Assembly (NCBI RefSeq): GCF_947495925.1
Contig: NZ_CANMAU010000001.1
Location: 473,523 to 537,522 of the forward strand
Reading direction: 5' to 3'
DNA from: an uncultured Algibacter sp.
Lineage (GTDB): Bacteria; Bacteroidota; Bacteroidia; Flavobacteriales; Flavobacteriaceae
DNA: 64,000 nt
Shown here: positions 17,831-27,300 of the stretch, in pieces
Position numbering within the stretch: the first letter of the stretch is position 1
Layout: the number at the start of each line of letters is the position of its first letter
Position numbers and translations under genes: made by a program
The notes under the pieces: generated by a model
What the model saw: only the letters and a program-made list of their open reading frames with translations
What the model was told of the DNA's origin: nothing
Databases searched by the model: none

Positions 17831-19092
17831 CATTAAAAGACCGCGATAAAAAACACCTTTGGCATCCGCTAAAACAACACCAGTTAAACCCTGAAAGTTT
17901 AGCTATTGTAAAAGCCAAAGGATGTATTTTAATGGATGAAGATGGTAATGAATACATAGATGCCATTGCATCTTGGTATACTTGCATGTATGGCCATTGC
18001 AACGACTATATTACTAGTCGAGTTTCAAACCAAATGCAACAGCTAGATCATGTTATGTTTAGTGATTTTACACATGAACCTGCTGTTAAACTGTCTGAAG
18101 AGCTCATAAAAATATTACCTAATAATCAGAATAAAATCTATTTTAATGACAACGGTTCTACAGCCGTAGAAGCTGCTATTAAAATGGCTCTGCAATTTTA
18201 TTTTAATAAAGGTGAAAAGCGTTCAACATTTATAGCTTTTGAAAACGGGTTTCATGGCGACACTTTTGGAGCCATGGGAGTTTCAGGATTGTCTGTTTAC
18301 AACGGTCCTTTTGAAGATTTTCTTATTGAAGTAAAACGCATTCCAACTCCAGATGGCACAAATCAAACAGAAATTTTAAATCTGCTAAAACAATACACGT
18401 CAGAATTTAAAATGGCAGGTTTTATTTATGAACCTTTAATACAAGGTGCCGCAGGTATGAAAATTCATGATGCCGTAGGATTAAACTTAATTTTAGAATA
18501 CTTCAAATCTCAAAATATTCTCACTATCGCCGATGAAGTCATGACTGGTTTTGGTAAAACAGGCAACTATTTCGCTTCAGATTATATAGAAACCAAACCA
18601 GATATTATCTGTTTGAGCAAAGCATTAACCGCCGGATTATTGCCAATGGCCATTACATCCTGTACTCAAGACATTTATGATGGTTTTTTAAGTGATGATA
18701 TTAGCAAAGGCTTTTTTCATTGCCATACCTATTCTGCAAATCCTGTAGCTTGTGCTGCTGCCATTGCGGGTATAGAATTATTAACTTCAGAAGACATTCA
18801 AAAGAGCATTAAGAGGATTGAGCAATCACATAAAGCTTTTAAAAACATAATTAAAAACCACCCTAAAGTAAAAACAGCTAGATTTCTGGGGGTGATATTT
18901 GCCCTAGACCTAAACACTAAAATGGATCGTTATGGTGATTTACGAGATAAACTTTTAAAGTTTTTTATGGATAATGGCGTCTTTTTACGTCCGCTAGGGA
19001 ATACCATTTACATTCAGGTGCCTTATGTTATCACTAAAAAACAGCTAAATAAAGTTTACAGAATCATTGAAGATGCTTTGGACATCATTTAA
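17827..19092 (+). CDS. bioA: Adenosylmethionine--8-amino-7-oxononanoate aminotransferase
   Basis: BioA transfers an amino group from S-adenosylmethionine to 8-amino-7-oxononanoate, giving 7,8-diaminopelargonate. The 421-residue class III aminotransferase begins DKKHLWHPLKQH, typical of BioA, and has ASWYTCMYGHCN near 45, YFNDNGSTAVEAAIKMA near 105, the PLP aspartate in IADEVMTGFGKTG near 240 and the lysine in CLSKALTAGLLPMA near 268. Length is normal. It is the last gene of the tight bioF-bioA operon. A minus-strand gene follows 30 nt after its stop, and no strong terminator hairpin is visible between them. Confidence 0.95.
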   Translation: MTLKDRDKKHLWHPLKQHQLNPESLAIVKAKGCILMDEDGNEYIDAIASWYTCMYGHCNDYITSRVSNQMQQLDHVMFSDFTHEPAVKLSEELIKILPNNQNKIYFNDNGSTAVEAAIKMALQFYFNKGEKRSTFIAFENGFHGDTFGAMGVSGLSVYNGPFEDFLIEVKRIPTPDGTNQTEILNLLKQYTSEFKMAGFIYEPLIQGAAGMKIHDAVGLNLILEYFKSQNILTIADEVMTGFGKTGNYFASDYIETKPDIICLSKALTAGLLPMAITSCTQDIYDGFLSDDISKGFFHCHTYSANPVACAAAIAGIELLTSEDIQKSIKRIEQSHKAFKNIIKNHPKVKTARFLGVIFALDLNTKMDRYGDLRDKLLKFFMDNGVFLRPLGNTIYIQVPYVITKKQLNKVYRIIEDALDII

Positions 19093-19121
19093 TTCTAAGT
19101 AAACATTTCATCATAAAAAAA

Positions 19122-19757
19122 TTAACTTTTAGAAATGTCCGAATAATAAAGTGCTTCTAGAAATAGTTTAGAATCGAAGTCCTCATCCTTACTTGTTTTC
19201 AATTCTTTAAAAATACCTGCTACTTGAATTTTAGCTTCAGGAAGTTTTTCTTTACTTCTTGCGTGCGCTATTAAGAATACTTCTGAAGTTGAATGATCTC
19301 TCATTTCATAAACATCATACGCATCAATTAAAGGAACCATAGTAAATGTGGTGACTTTTCCAGCAACTATCGGAATCATTATAAAACCATTAAAATCTGT
19401 TTTGGAGGTTATCCATTTAGCAACCCCTGTAATAATAGCACTTTCAGTTAATTTAGCCCTATTATTTGCCTCAAATGGCAACATTTTAGATGGTCTAAAT
19501 TTCTTGTAAGTATTCTGTAATTTACTCTCCAATTTAGAAAACACCATCTTTTTCTGACTATCGTTCAAATTAAACATAGCCATTTCTAAAAATAAAATCA
19601 TTTTCTGCTTATCTGAGAATACGCCTCCAACTTTTCCTAATTCGGCCTGAGAAATAATGCCATCATTAGCCTTCGTTAAAACATTATAAAATCTACCTCC
19701 ATTATCTAAAGCAGAAATAGCCTCATCAACATATTTATAGGCACTTACCTTTTTCAT
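19122..19757 (-). CDS. Conserved-looking hypothetical protein inside the biotin locus
   Basis: I do not recognise this 211-residue protein. It starts MKKVSAYKYVDEAISALDNGGRF, has no signal peptide or membrane segment, and its first half is helical and rich in Lys, Asp and Phe. A small hydrophobic central part (GFIMIPIVAGKVTTFTMVPLIDAYDVYEMRD, described here as residues about 122-155) could form a beta-sheet core. It ends LFLEALYYSDISKS. It sits alone on the minus strand between bioA and the ketoacyl synthase, so it is not part of either biotin transcription unit. Codon and base use match the neighbours. A role in biotin metabolism is not supported beyond position. Confidence 0.6.
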   Translation of the reverse strand: MKKVSAYKYVDEAISALDNGGRFYNVLTKANDGIISQAELGKVGGVFSDKQKMILFLEMAMFNLNDSQKKMVFSKLESKLQNTYKKFRPSKMLPFEANNRAKLTESAIITGVAKWITSKTDFNGFIMIPIVAGKVTTFTMVPLIDAYDVYEMRDHSTSEVFLIAHARSKEKLPEAKIQVAGIFKELKTSKDEDFDSKLFLEALYYSDISKS

Positions 19758-19854
19758 TTTACTTAATTTACACCAAATAGGTCTACAAAATTAGACTAAT
19801 GTTACATCTAAAAATAATTTATTGATGTTTACCAAAATAGAAACCTTTAACTCT

Positions 19855-19862
19855 TATTTTTG
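19855..19862 (+). promoter_or_regulatory. -7 box in front of the biotin-locus ketoacyl synthase
   Basis: TATTTTTG matches TAnnTTTG and ends 10 nt before the ATG at 19873, again leaving an almost leaderless transcript as for bioF. No TTG sits at the right -33 spacing. Confidence 0.4.
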
Positions 19863-19872
19863 TGAAAAATAA

Positions 19873-21036
19873 ATGGCCTTGCAACAACCTATTTCCATTA
19901 CTGCTATTTCATCTGTTTCTCCATTGGGAAAAACAATTGAAGAAACCTGGGAAACTTACCAAAACAACAACCATTGCCTAACAACTAGAGAAGTTATAGG
20001 CAAATCCATTGTTGTTGCTGAAATTCCTGAAAATGCAAAAAAAGATATTCAGACATTAAAACAGTCTGATAGTAAATATAAATCACTAGATAACTCCGTT
20101 TTATATGCTATTTATGCTTCAAGACAAGCCATAAAAGACGCAAATTGGAATGGTTCTGATAATTTCGGAATTAATATTGGATCTTCAAGAGGTGCGACTG
20201 CCCTTTTTGAAACCTACTATGATTCATTTCTAAAAAACAATAAAGCAGAAACTCTAAGTTCCCCAACCACAACACTAGGTAATATTTCATCATGGGTAGC
20301 TCATGATTTGCAAACTCAAGGTCCAGAAATTAGTCATTCTATAACCTGTTCCACAGCTTTACATGCCATGTTAAACGGCATTGCATGGATAAATTCAGGC
20401 ATGTGTAATAAATTTTTGGTTGGAGGTAGCGAAGCACCTCTTACGCCTTTTACAATTGCCCAAATGCAAGCCTTAAAAATATACGCTCAAAAACAAAATG
20501 ATTTTCCTTGTCGTGCTTTAGACTTCAATAAAACCAAAAACAGTATGGTTTTAGGAGAAGGTGCATCTATGGCCTGTTTAGAAAGCGGTGTTAAAAAAAA
20601 TGCACTTGCTATAATTACTGGATTTGGTTATGCTACTGAAATACTGAAGCATAATATTTCTATTTCTAGCGATGCTAAATGCTTTCAAAAATCAATGAAA
20701 ATGGCTCTAGGGTCGTTAGATCCAGATAAAGTAGACGCTATCGTCATGCATGCTCCGGGCACAGTAAAAGGAGATTTGTCAGAATTTAAGGCCATAGAAA
20801 AAATATTTTGTAACAAAACACCTGCTTTAACCACCAACAAATGGAAGATAGGTCACACCTTTGGAGCCTCCGGAGCTCTAAACATTGAATTAGCTGTTTT
20901 AATGCTACAGCATCAAAAATTCATTGGTATCCCTTATATAGAAGAACAAAACACACCGCAAACCTTAAAACATATTCTTGTTAATGCGGTTGGCTTCGGT
21001 GGAAATGCAGTTAGTATTTTATTAAGTAAAAACTAA
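19873..21036 (+). CDS. Beta-ketoacyl synthase (KAS I/II type) of the biotin locus
   Basis: The 387-residue protein is a condensing enzyme of the FabB/FabF thiolase fold. The catalytic triad is visible: Cys159 in HSITCSTALHAM, His293 in VMHAPGTVKGD (normally HGTGT) and His328 with Lys325 in KWKIGHTFGASGALNIE. These are intact, so the enzyme should be active, but the active-site surroundings are divergent (CSTAL for CSSSL, HAPGT for HGTGT) and the protein is shorter than FabF (about 413). It lies between bioA and bioB, 55 nt before bioB on the same strand. I infer that it works in building the pimeloyl chain, possibly as a specialised elongation enzyme, since no bioC, bioH, bioZ or bioW is in the window. 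Confidence 0.85.
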   Translation: MALQQPISITAISSVSPLGKTIEETWETYQNNNHCLTTREVIGKSIVVAEIPENAKKDIQTLKQSDSKYKSLDNSVLYAIYASRQAIKDANWNGSDNFGINIGSSRGATALFETYYDSFLKNNKAETLSSPTTTLGNISSWVAHDLQTQGPEISHSITCSTALHAMLNGIAWINSGMCNKFLVGGSEAPLTPFTIAQMQALKIYAQKQNDFPCRALDFNKTKNSMVLGEGASMACLESGVKKNALAIITGFGYATEILKHNISISSDAKCFQKSMKMALGSLDPDKVDAIVMHAPGTVKGDLSEFKAIEKIFCNKTPALTTNKWKIGHTFGASGALNIELAVLMLQHQKFIGIPYIEEQNTPQTLKHILVNAVGFGGNAVSILLSKN

Positions 21037-21058
21037 AAACATATCGCAATATTATTAG

Positions 21059-21066
21059 TATTTTTG
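21059..21066 (+). promoter_or_regulatory. Possible -7 box upstream of bioB
   Basis: TATTTTTG fits TAnnTTTG and lies 25 nt before bioB. It may give bioB its own transcript in addition to read-through from the ketoacyl synthase gene. No -33 TTG is visible. Confidence 0.35.
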
Positions 21067-21091
21067 AATCGTTAATTAACATGAAGGCTTT

Positions 21092-22186
21092 ATGAGCGAG
21101 ACTAGACACAACTGGACTAAAGAAGAAATTCTAGAGATATATAACAAACCATTTATGGAATTGCTTTACGAAGCAGCTACAGTGCATAGAGTTAATCATG
21201 ACCCTAATGTGGTTCAAGTAAGTACTCTATTATCTATTAAAACAGGTGGATGTTCTGAAGATTGCGGATATTGCCCGCAAGCGGCTCGTTACCATACAGA
21301 TATTGAAGGGAATGATTTAATGTCTGTACAGCAAGTTAAAGCACAAGCTTTACGGGCAAAATCAACAGGAAGCTCTCGTGTTTGCATGGGTGCTGCATGG
21401 CGAAATGTTAAAGATGGTCAAGAGTTTGATCAAGTGCTTGAAATGGTACGCACTATTAATAAATTAGACATGGAAGTTTGCTGTACACTAGGTATGGTAA
21501 CTGAAAACCAAGCAAAACGTTTAGCAGAAGCAGGTTTATATGCTTACAATCACAATTTAGATTCTTCTGAAGAATATTATAAAGAAGTAATCTCTACTCG
21601 TGGTTATCAAGACCGTTTAGATACTATTGATAATGTGCGTAAAACCAATGTAACTGTTTGTAGCGGTGGTATTATTGGTATGGGAGAAAATATAGAAGAC
21701 CGAGCAGGAATGCTTGTAGCGCTCTCTACATTAAATCCGCAACCAGAATCAACCCCTATTAACGCCTTAGTTGCTGTTGAAGGCACCCCTCTTGAGGACC
21801 AAAAACCTGTATCCATTTGGGATATGGTGCGTATGGTTGCTACTACAAGAATAGTTATGCCAGAAACTCAGGTACGTTTAAGCGCTGGTAGAACGCAAAT
21901 GACTCGAGAAGGTCAAGCTATGTGTTTCTTTGCAGGGGCAAATTCTATTTTTGCTGGAGATAAGTTATTAACCACTCCTAATCCTGATGTAAACGAAGAT
22001 ATGGAAATGTTTACCTTACTCGGAATGAAACCTCAAAAGCCATTTACTAAAAAAGTACAACCGCAAACGGTGGAAGCTCAAGATTCGCAGCTTGAAGCAC
22101 TTGGTGAAAAACCTAAATGGACAAGACCAGAACATACTATTGAAAGAAACGAGGCTGCAAAAACGAAAGCTAAAGTGCTTAAATAA
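21092..22186 (+). CDS. bioB: Biotin synthase
   Basis: BioB is a radical-SAM enzyme that inserts sulfur into dethiobiotin. The 364-residue protein has the radical-SAM motif Cys-x3-Cys-x2-Cys in GGCSEDCGYCPQ (about residues 49-58) for the 4Fe-4S cluster, and the 2Fe-2S ligands in SSRVCMGAAWR, EVCCTLGM and VTVCSGGIIGMGE, with the unusual arginine ligand in VRLSAGRTQM. It is slightly longer than E. coli BioB (346) because of a charged C-terminal tail after about residue 320. The gene is the last of the biotin locus on the plus strand. No anomaly in catalytic residues. Confidence 0.97.
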   Translation: MSETRHNWTKEEILEIYNKPFMELLYEAATVHRVNHDPNVVQVSTLLSIKTGGCSEDCGYCPQAARYHTDIEGNDLMSVQQVKAQALRAKSTGSSRVCMGAAWRNVKDGQEFDQVLEMVRTINKLDMEVCCTLGMVTENQAKRLAEAGLYAYNHNLDSSEEYYKEVISTRGYQDRLDTIDNVRKTNVTVCSGGIIGMGENIEDRAGMLVALSTLNPQPESTPINALVAVEGTPLEDQKPVSIWDMVRMVATTRIVMPETQVRLSAGRTQMTREGQAMCFFAGANSIFAGDKLLTTPNPDVNEDMEMFTLLGMKPQKPFTKKVQPQTVEAQDSQLEALGEKPKWTRPEHTIERNEAAKTKAKVLK

Positions 22187-22325
22187 CTTTATTTTTTTGA
22201 ATATGTGTTTTGCGTTATTGATTATAGGATAAATCAAACATAAATGTGTGATTGAGAATTTCTAACCTATACCCGACTTGCAGGTTAACAGGCAAATAAG
22301 TATTTTAAATTAAGTCCCTTTTTCT

Positions 22326-22333
22326 TAACTTTG
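22326..22333 (+). promoter_or_regulatory. -7 box of the JmjC/cupin gene
   Basis: TAACTTTG matches TAnnTTTG and lies 22 nt before the TTG start at 22355, supporting that start. Confidence 0.45.
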
Positions 22334-22354
22334 TTATACAAAACAAACTAAACT

Positions 22355-23215
22355 TTGGCATTAAATCTTAAGGAAGTTCCTCGAGTAAAAACCATTACTA
22401 AAGCGGATTTTTTAAACCATTATTTTAAACCACAAAAACCAGTTGTTATTGAGCACGCTATTGAAGATTGGCCTGCTTATACCAAATGGAGCCTTGATTA
22501 TATAAAAAGCATTGGCGGGGATATTACTGTACAGCTCTATGATGATAGACCTGTAGATTATAAAGATGGGTTTAATGAACCACATGCTAAAATGAAGCTT
22601 AGCGCTTATATTGATTTGCTTAAAAGAGAACCTACTAAATTCCGAATTTTTTTATGGAATGCTTTAAAGGAAATACCTACGCTTCAAAAAGATTTTAGCT
22701 TCCCAGATTTCGGATTACGACTTATGAAAGGGATTCCAATGTTATTTTTTGGTGGACAAGATTCCCATACCTTCATGCACTATGATATAGATTTGGCTAA
22801 TATTTTTCATTTCCATTTTGAAGGAAAAAAAGAGGTTATTTTGTTCGATCAAGACCAAAACCAGTATTTATATAAAATTCCGCATTCATTAATTACTAGA
22901 GAAGATATAGACTTTAAAAATCCTGATTTTAAAAAATGGCCCATGCTCAAAAAAGCTAAAGGCTTTAAAACAGAACTAAATCATGGAGAAGTATTATATA
23001 TGCCCGAAGGGTATTGGCATTATATGCGGTATGTTACGCCAGGTTTTTCTTTAAGCCTGCGGGCTATAGCCAGAAATCCCAAAAACTTTAGTAAAGCTGT
23101 TTACAACGTTTTTATTATGCGCAATTATGATAATGTAATGCGCCGAATTAAAGGGCAAAAGTGGATTGATTGGAAAAATGATCAGGCCATTATAAGAACT
23201 CATAAACACTTGTAG
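22355..23215 (+). CDS. JmjC/cupin-8 family Fe(II)/2-oxoglutarate-dependent dioxygenase-like protein
   Basis: The 286-residue protein appears to start at TTG; there is no ATG in frame until well inside the conserved domain, and a promoter box lies 22 nt upstream. It has the cupin-8 layout seen in FIH-like hydroxylases: FLNHYFKPQKPVVIEHAIEDWPAY near residue 20-45, then HYDIDLANIFHFHFEG (His-x-Asp metal ligands) near residue 142-157 and MPEGYWHYMRY near 219-229 with the third histidine. Such enzymes hydroxylate protein or small-molecule substrates. The C-terminal 50 residues are basic. Substrate is unknown. Gene is monocistronic as far as can be seen. Confidence 0.8.
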   Translation: MALNLKEVPRVKTITKADFLNHYFKPQKPVVIEHAIEDWPAYTKWSLDYIKSIGGDITVQLYDDRPVDYKDGFNEPHAKMKLSAYIDLLKREPTKFRIFLWNALKEIPTLQKDFSFPDFGLRLMKGIPMLFFGGQDSHTFMHYDIDLANIFHFHFEGKKEVILFDQDQNQYLYKIPHSLITREDIDFKNPDFKKWPMLKKAKGFKTELNHGEVLYMPEGYWHYMRYVTPGFSLSLRAIARNPKNFSKAVYNVFIMRNYDNVMRRIKGQKWIDWKNDQAIIRTHKHL

Positions 23216-23223
23216 TTTTTAGT

Positions 23224-23252
23224 TTGATTTCTTTTAAGTTATAATATCTTTA
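23224..23252 (+). promoter_or_regulatory. Promoter of the small beta-barrel gene
   Basis: TTG (23224-23226), an 18-nt spacer and TATCTTTA (23245-23252) match the Bacteroidota consensus with one mismatch (final A for G), 25 nt before the ATG. Confidence 0.55.
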
Positions 23253-23277
23253 CACGCTCAAACTAAAATCTCAAATC

Positions 23278-23769
23278 ATGAAAAAGTCACTTTTTATAAT
23301 CGCAGTTTTATGCGTTACATTTGTTAATTCTCAAGCATTTATTGGTGCTAACGACAATAAATTTCAAGTTGGTGTTAATCTGCAAAACAACGCAACGGGT
23401 ATCAATCTTTCTTATGATTACGGTGTAGGAGAAAATATGTCAATAGGACTTTCAGGCGCTTATGCATTAGGGGTAAATGAAAATATTGACGCCGATTTTA
23501 AGGACCGTATAGATATAAAAGCTCGTTTTAATGCCAACTTAGGAAATGTTATTAATATTGATGAAAACTTTGACATTTACCCAGGTTTAAACTTAAGTTT
23601 AAAAAACTTTGGTGGACATTTAGGTATGCGCTACTTTTTTAGCAGTGGGTTTGGTGTTTATACGGAACTTAATGTGCCTTTAGCTAAATATGATACAGGA
23701 ACACTCACGCCTGCAGAAAAAATTCATAATCAATTCACGGCTAATATTGGTGCTTCTTTCAACTTATAA
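23278..23769 (+). CDS. Small outer-membrane beta-barrel protein, DUF6646-like
   Basis: The 163-residue protein has a signal peptide MKKSLFIIAVLCVTFVNSQA and a mature part made of alternating amphipathic strands (KFQVGVNLQNNATGINLSYDYG, MSIGLSGAYALG, INIDENFDIYPGLNLS), ending with NIGASFNL, a beta-signal-like aromatic C-terminus. This matches an 8-strand outer-membrane barrel. The pattern of the first mature residues (AFIGANDNKFQVG) recalls the flavobacterial DUF6646 family. Function is unknown. It is a single-gene unit between its own promoter and a strong terminator. Confidence 0.7.
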   Translation: MKKSLFIIAVLCVTFVNSQAFIGANDNKFQVGVNLQNNATGINLSYDYGVGENMSIGLSGAYALGVNENIDADFKDRIDIKARFNANLGNVINIDENFDIYPGLNLSLKNFGGHLGMRYFFSSGFGVYTELNVPLAKYDTGTLTPAEKIHNQFTANIGASFNL

Positions 23770-23789
23770 GAACCAAAAAAGTCTAATAA

Positions 23790-23821
23790 AAAAGGGTAAA
23801 ACAAATGTTTTACCCTTTTTT
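23790..23821. terminator. Bidirectional terminator between small barrel gene and recX
   Basis: GGGTAAAAC (23794-23802) and GTTTTACCC (23807-23815) form a stem with loop AAAT, flanked by A and T runs, between convergent genes. Confidence 0.9.
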
Positions 23822-23838
23822 ATTAATTAACGAATTCA

Positions 23839-24312
23839 TTATTTAATCAGCTCATAAGCTTTTTCATAGACGAAATGCGACTCCCAACCACGATATAAAA
23901 AATAATCAATGAATTTTTTACGCCTTTTAAATACATTAGATTCTTTTAAACTATGCGCTTTTTTTTGAGCCAGTTCAGAAAACACCACCAAATATTGGGC
24001 GTCGTCAATTTCCGCAAGCGCATGATTGATGTTGATATTAGAAATATCTCTTTTCTTTAATTCTATTCTTAAACGTTGGCGCCCCCAATGCTTTATTCTA
24101 AACTTACCACGTACAAATGTTTCAGCAAAACGAGCTTCATTAAGATAATTATGCTCTAAAAGATGTACCATAATCATATCTATAGCCTCGGGTATCATGG
24201 ACATAGCTTCAAGTTTTTGGCGTACCTCTTGATGGCACCGCTCTTGATAAGCACAATAATGTTCCATTTTTTTAGTGGCCTCTTGTACAGTGTAGGTTTT
24301 TTTGTTCATCAT
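23839..24312 (-). CDS. recX: Regulatory protein RecX
   Basis: RecX modulates RecA by blocking filament extension. The 157-residue protein has the three-helix repeat architecture of RecX: AHYCAYQERCHQEVRQKL near residues 14-33, the LEHNYLNEARFAETFVRGK block near 48-68, the KHWGRQRLRIELKKRDI block near 73-90 and a final KFIDYFLYRGWESHFVYE. Length is normal for Bacteroidota. The start at 24312 could instead be the following Met (MNKKTYTV). It is a monocistronic minus-strand gene between a terminator and the divergent T9SS cargo gene. No recA in the window. Confidence 0.93.
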   Translation of the reverse strand: MMNKKTYTVQEATKKMEHYCAYQERCHQEVRQKLEAMSMIPEAIDMIMVHLLEHNYLNEARFAETFVRGKFRIKHWGRQRLRIELKKRDISNININHALAEIDDAQYLVVFSELAQKKAHSLKESNVFKRRKKFIDYFLYRGWESHFVYEKAYELIK

Positions 24313-24342
24313 TTGATGTCTAAAATAAAAAGATTAACTTTA
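24313..24342 (+). promoter_or_regulatory. Promoter of the large T9SS cargo gene
   Basis: TTG (24313-24315), a 19-nt spacer and TAACTTTA (24335-24342) match the Bacteroidota promoter with one mismatch, 32 nt before the ATG. Confidence 0.5.
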
Positions 24343-24374
24343 CGGCATATAATTTCCCTCATAAATTTACTGTA

Positions 24375-27300
24375 ATGAAAAAAACTACTTTATTATTACT
24401 CTTACTTTTAACCTTTAGTTTTGGGTTTGGGCAGACCATTCTTAGTGCAGGCGATATTGCTATTACAGGTATAAACGCAGAAACACAAACACCTTCTGAT
24501 ACAACTGACGAATTCTCTTTTATTTTGTTAACGGATATAGACAGTGGCACTGAAATTCATTTTACAGATTGTGGTTGGACATCTTCTGGTGCTTTTAGAA
24601 ACTTAAATATAGGCACTGGCACTATAGGCGAAGGTGCTATTACTTGGACAGCTCCTAGTGCTTTAGATTGTGGAACAGAAATCATTATAGAAGAGACAGG
24701 TGCTAACACTTATACCGCATCAATAGGTACGGTTGCAGTATTAGATCTTGGATTTGATCTGTTAAGAAACGGAGACCAGCTATTTGCCTTTCAAGGGACC
24801 ACTGTAGCTCCTACGTTCATTTTTGGAGTACATTTTGCAACTAATACAGGTTGGACAGATGCTACAAATACTAGATTTAGTGCTGTCCCATCTGGACTTA
24901 CAGATGGAGTAAACGCCGTTTTTAGAAATAGAGATAATATTGTTTATAGATATAATGTTACAGGAAACGCTCCATCAATCTTGGCTGCTTTGGCTGATTC
25001 TGGTAATTGGCTTGGTAGTAATTCTGTCTTTCAAACCTTAGGACTTCCAAGTGGTCTTTCTTTTACTTGTGATGCTACCACTATTCTTGGAGCAGGTGAT
25101 GTTGCTATAACTGGTGTTAATTCAGATGATCCTGACGAATTTTCGTTTGTATTGTTGACAGACGTTGTTAGTGGTACTGAAATTAACTTTACAGATTGTG
25201 GTTGGCAATCTGCCGGGAATTTTAGAAACTTTGCTTTTAACAATACTAATGGGAATCAAATTGGAGAAGGATTTTTGAAATGGATAGCTCCGGGGGATGT
25301 AAATTGTGGTGAAGAAATTATTATTGGTGAAACCTTTGCTGGTTCAAATGTATATACAGCCTCACTTGGAACAGCTGTTGAAATACAAGATGGATTTGCT
25401 CTTGGAGGTGCAGATCAAGTAATTGCTTTTCAAGGCACCATAGGATCCCCTACATTTTTATTTGGGACTCATTATGGTAATGGTAATGGTTGGACTGACG
25501 CTACAGGTGGTAGTTCTAGTGCGGTGCCAGCAGGATTAACCGATGGTGTAAATGCCTTTGCTAGAAATAGAGATAATTTTGTTTATAAGTATAATGTTAC
25601 AGGAAATTCGTCATTAATCTTAGGGGCAATAACAACTCCTGGTGAATGGACTGGAGATAATAGTATACGTCAAACTTTAGGAATTCCTAGTGGTTCATTT
25701 ACTTGTAACGCTACTGTCCTTTCTGCAGGTGATGTTGCCATTACTGGAGCTAATGCAGATGATCCTGACGAATTTTCTTTTGTTTTATTAGAAGATATCG
25801 TGAGTGGTACTCAAATCAACTTTACAGATTGTGGATGGATTGCCGCCGGGAATTTTAGAAATTTTAGTTTCAGCAATGCTAATGGAAATACAATTGGAGA
25901 AGGCTTCCTAACATGGACAGCATCTAGAGACCTGAGTTGTGGTACGGAAATTATAATTACAGATACTGGTAGCGATACATGGTCGGTATCTCCCCTTGCA
26001 GATGGAGTTGCTGTAGAATCTGAAACTAACTTTGCACTTGGTGCTGGTGGCGATCAAATTATTGCCTTTCAAAGTACTACAGAATCTCCTCAATTTCTTT
26101 TTGGATTTCATTTTGCCACTCCTACGGGCTGGACAGATGCTACTGGAAGTAGTTCAAGTGCGGTACCTGCTGGTTTAACTGATGGTGCAAATGCAATTGC
26201 TCTTTCTCAAGATAACGTTATTTATAATTACTCTGTTTTAGCAGACCAATCATTAATACTGGCGGCTACAGCAGATAACGCAAACTGGTCGGGAAGCAAT
26301 GGGGTACGACAAACTTTAGGGCTACCTATTGGTGTTTTCTTTACTTGTACAATTCCAGGAATTTGTGCAGGAGGAACTGTAACATGGAGTGGAGGCGCTT
26401 GGTTTGGAGGAACGCCTGATGCAAGTACCGATGTTGTTATTGCAACTAGTTATATAACGGGAACAAATGGTAGCTTTAATGGCTGTAGTTTAACCATTAA
26501 CCCAACAACAGGATCATTAACCGTTTCTGATAACACCTTTGTTTTTATTGAAAATGATGTTGTTGTAAATGGAACCTTAACGGTTGAAACTGGTGGGAAT
26601 TTTGTTCAAAATGGTGTTGGTGCTTCAGCAGGAACGTTTACAGGAACAGCTACTTTAAACAAAACGACTCCAGTTAAAACAGAATGGTATTACTATACGT
26701 ATTGGGGTTCTCCTGTAGTTGGAGAAACGATTGGCAATGTCTTCCCTAATGTACTATTTGATTGGAGCTATAGCTTTAATGCCGCTAATTTTGTAGATAC
26801 CGATGGTGATGATATTGATGATGATGGTAATGATTGGGAAATTGCTGGAGCTGGTGATACAATGACACCAGGAATAGGCTTTGCTGTAGCAGGAGAACGT
26901 TCAAGTTCGGGATCATACCCTAGAGCAGATAATATTTCATTTACTGGTGCATTTAATACCGGAGACATCACCGTACCTATTACCTATGGGGCTGGAAATC
27001 CTAATATGCGTTGGAATTTTATAGGAAACCCTTACCCATCTGCTATTGATTTTGTGGCATTCCATTTAGCTAATAATTCTGTGTTAGAGGGAGTAGCTTA
27101 CTTTTGGTCTCAAGCATCTCCACCAGATTCTGGCAACCCAGGTAATAATGCTGAAAATTTAAATCTAGACGACTACGCTGTATTTACTATTGGTACAGGA
27201 GGAACAGCGGGAGGTAGTGGCGTTGCGCCAAATGGTTATGTAGCCTCAGGTCAAGGGTTCTTTATCCCAGCTATAAATAGTCTTACTAGCCCTTCGGGGC

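Noticed and set aside
24441..26350. Direct repeats that could suggest a CRISPR array or mobile repeat
   Set aside because: The repetition is at the protein level, in one open frame with about 640-nt period; it encodes three tandem domains.
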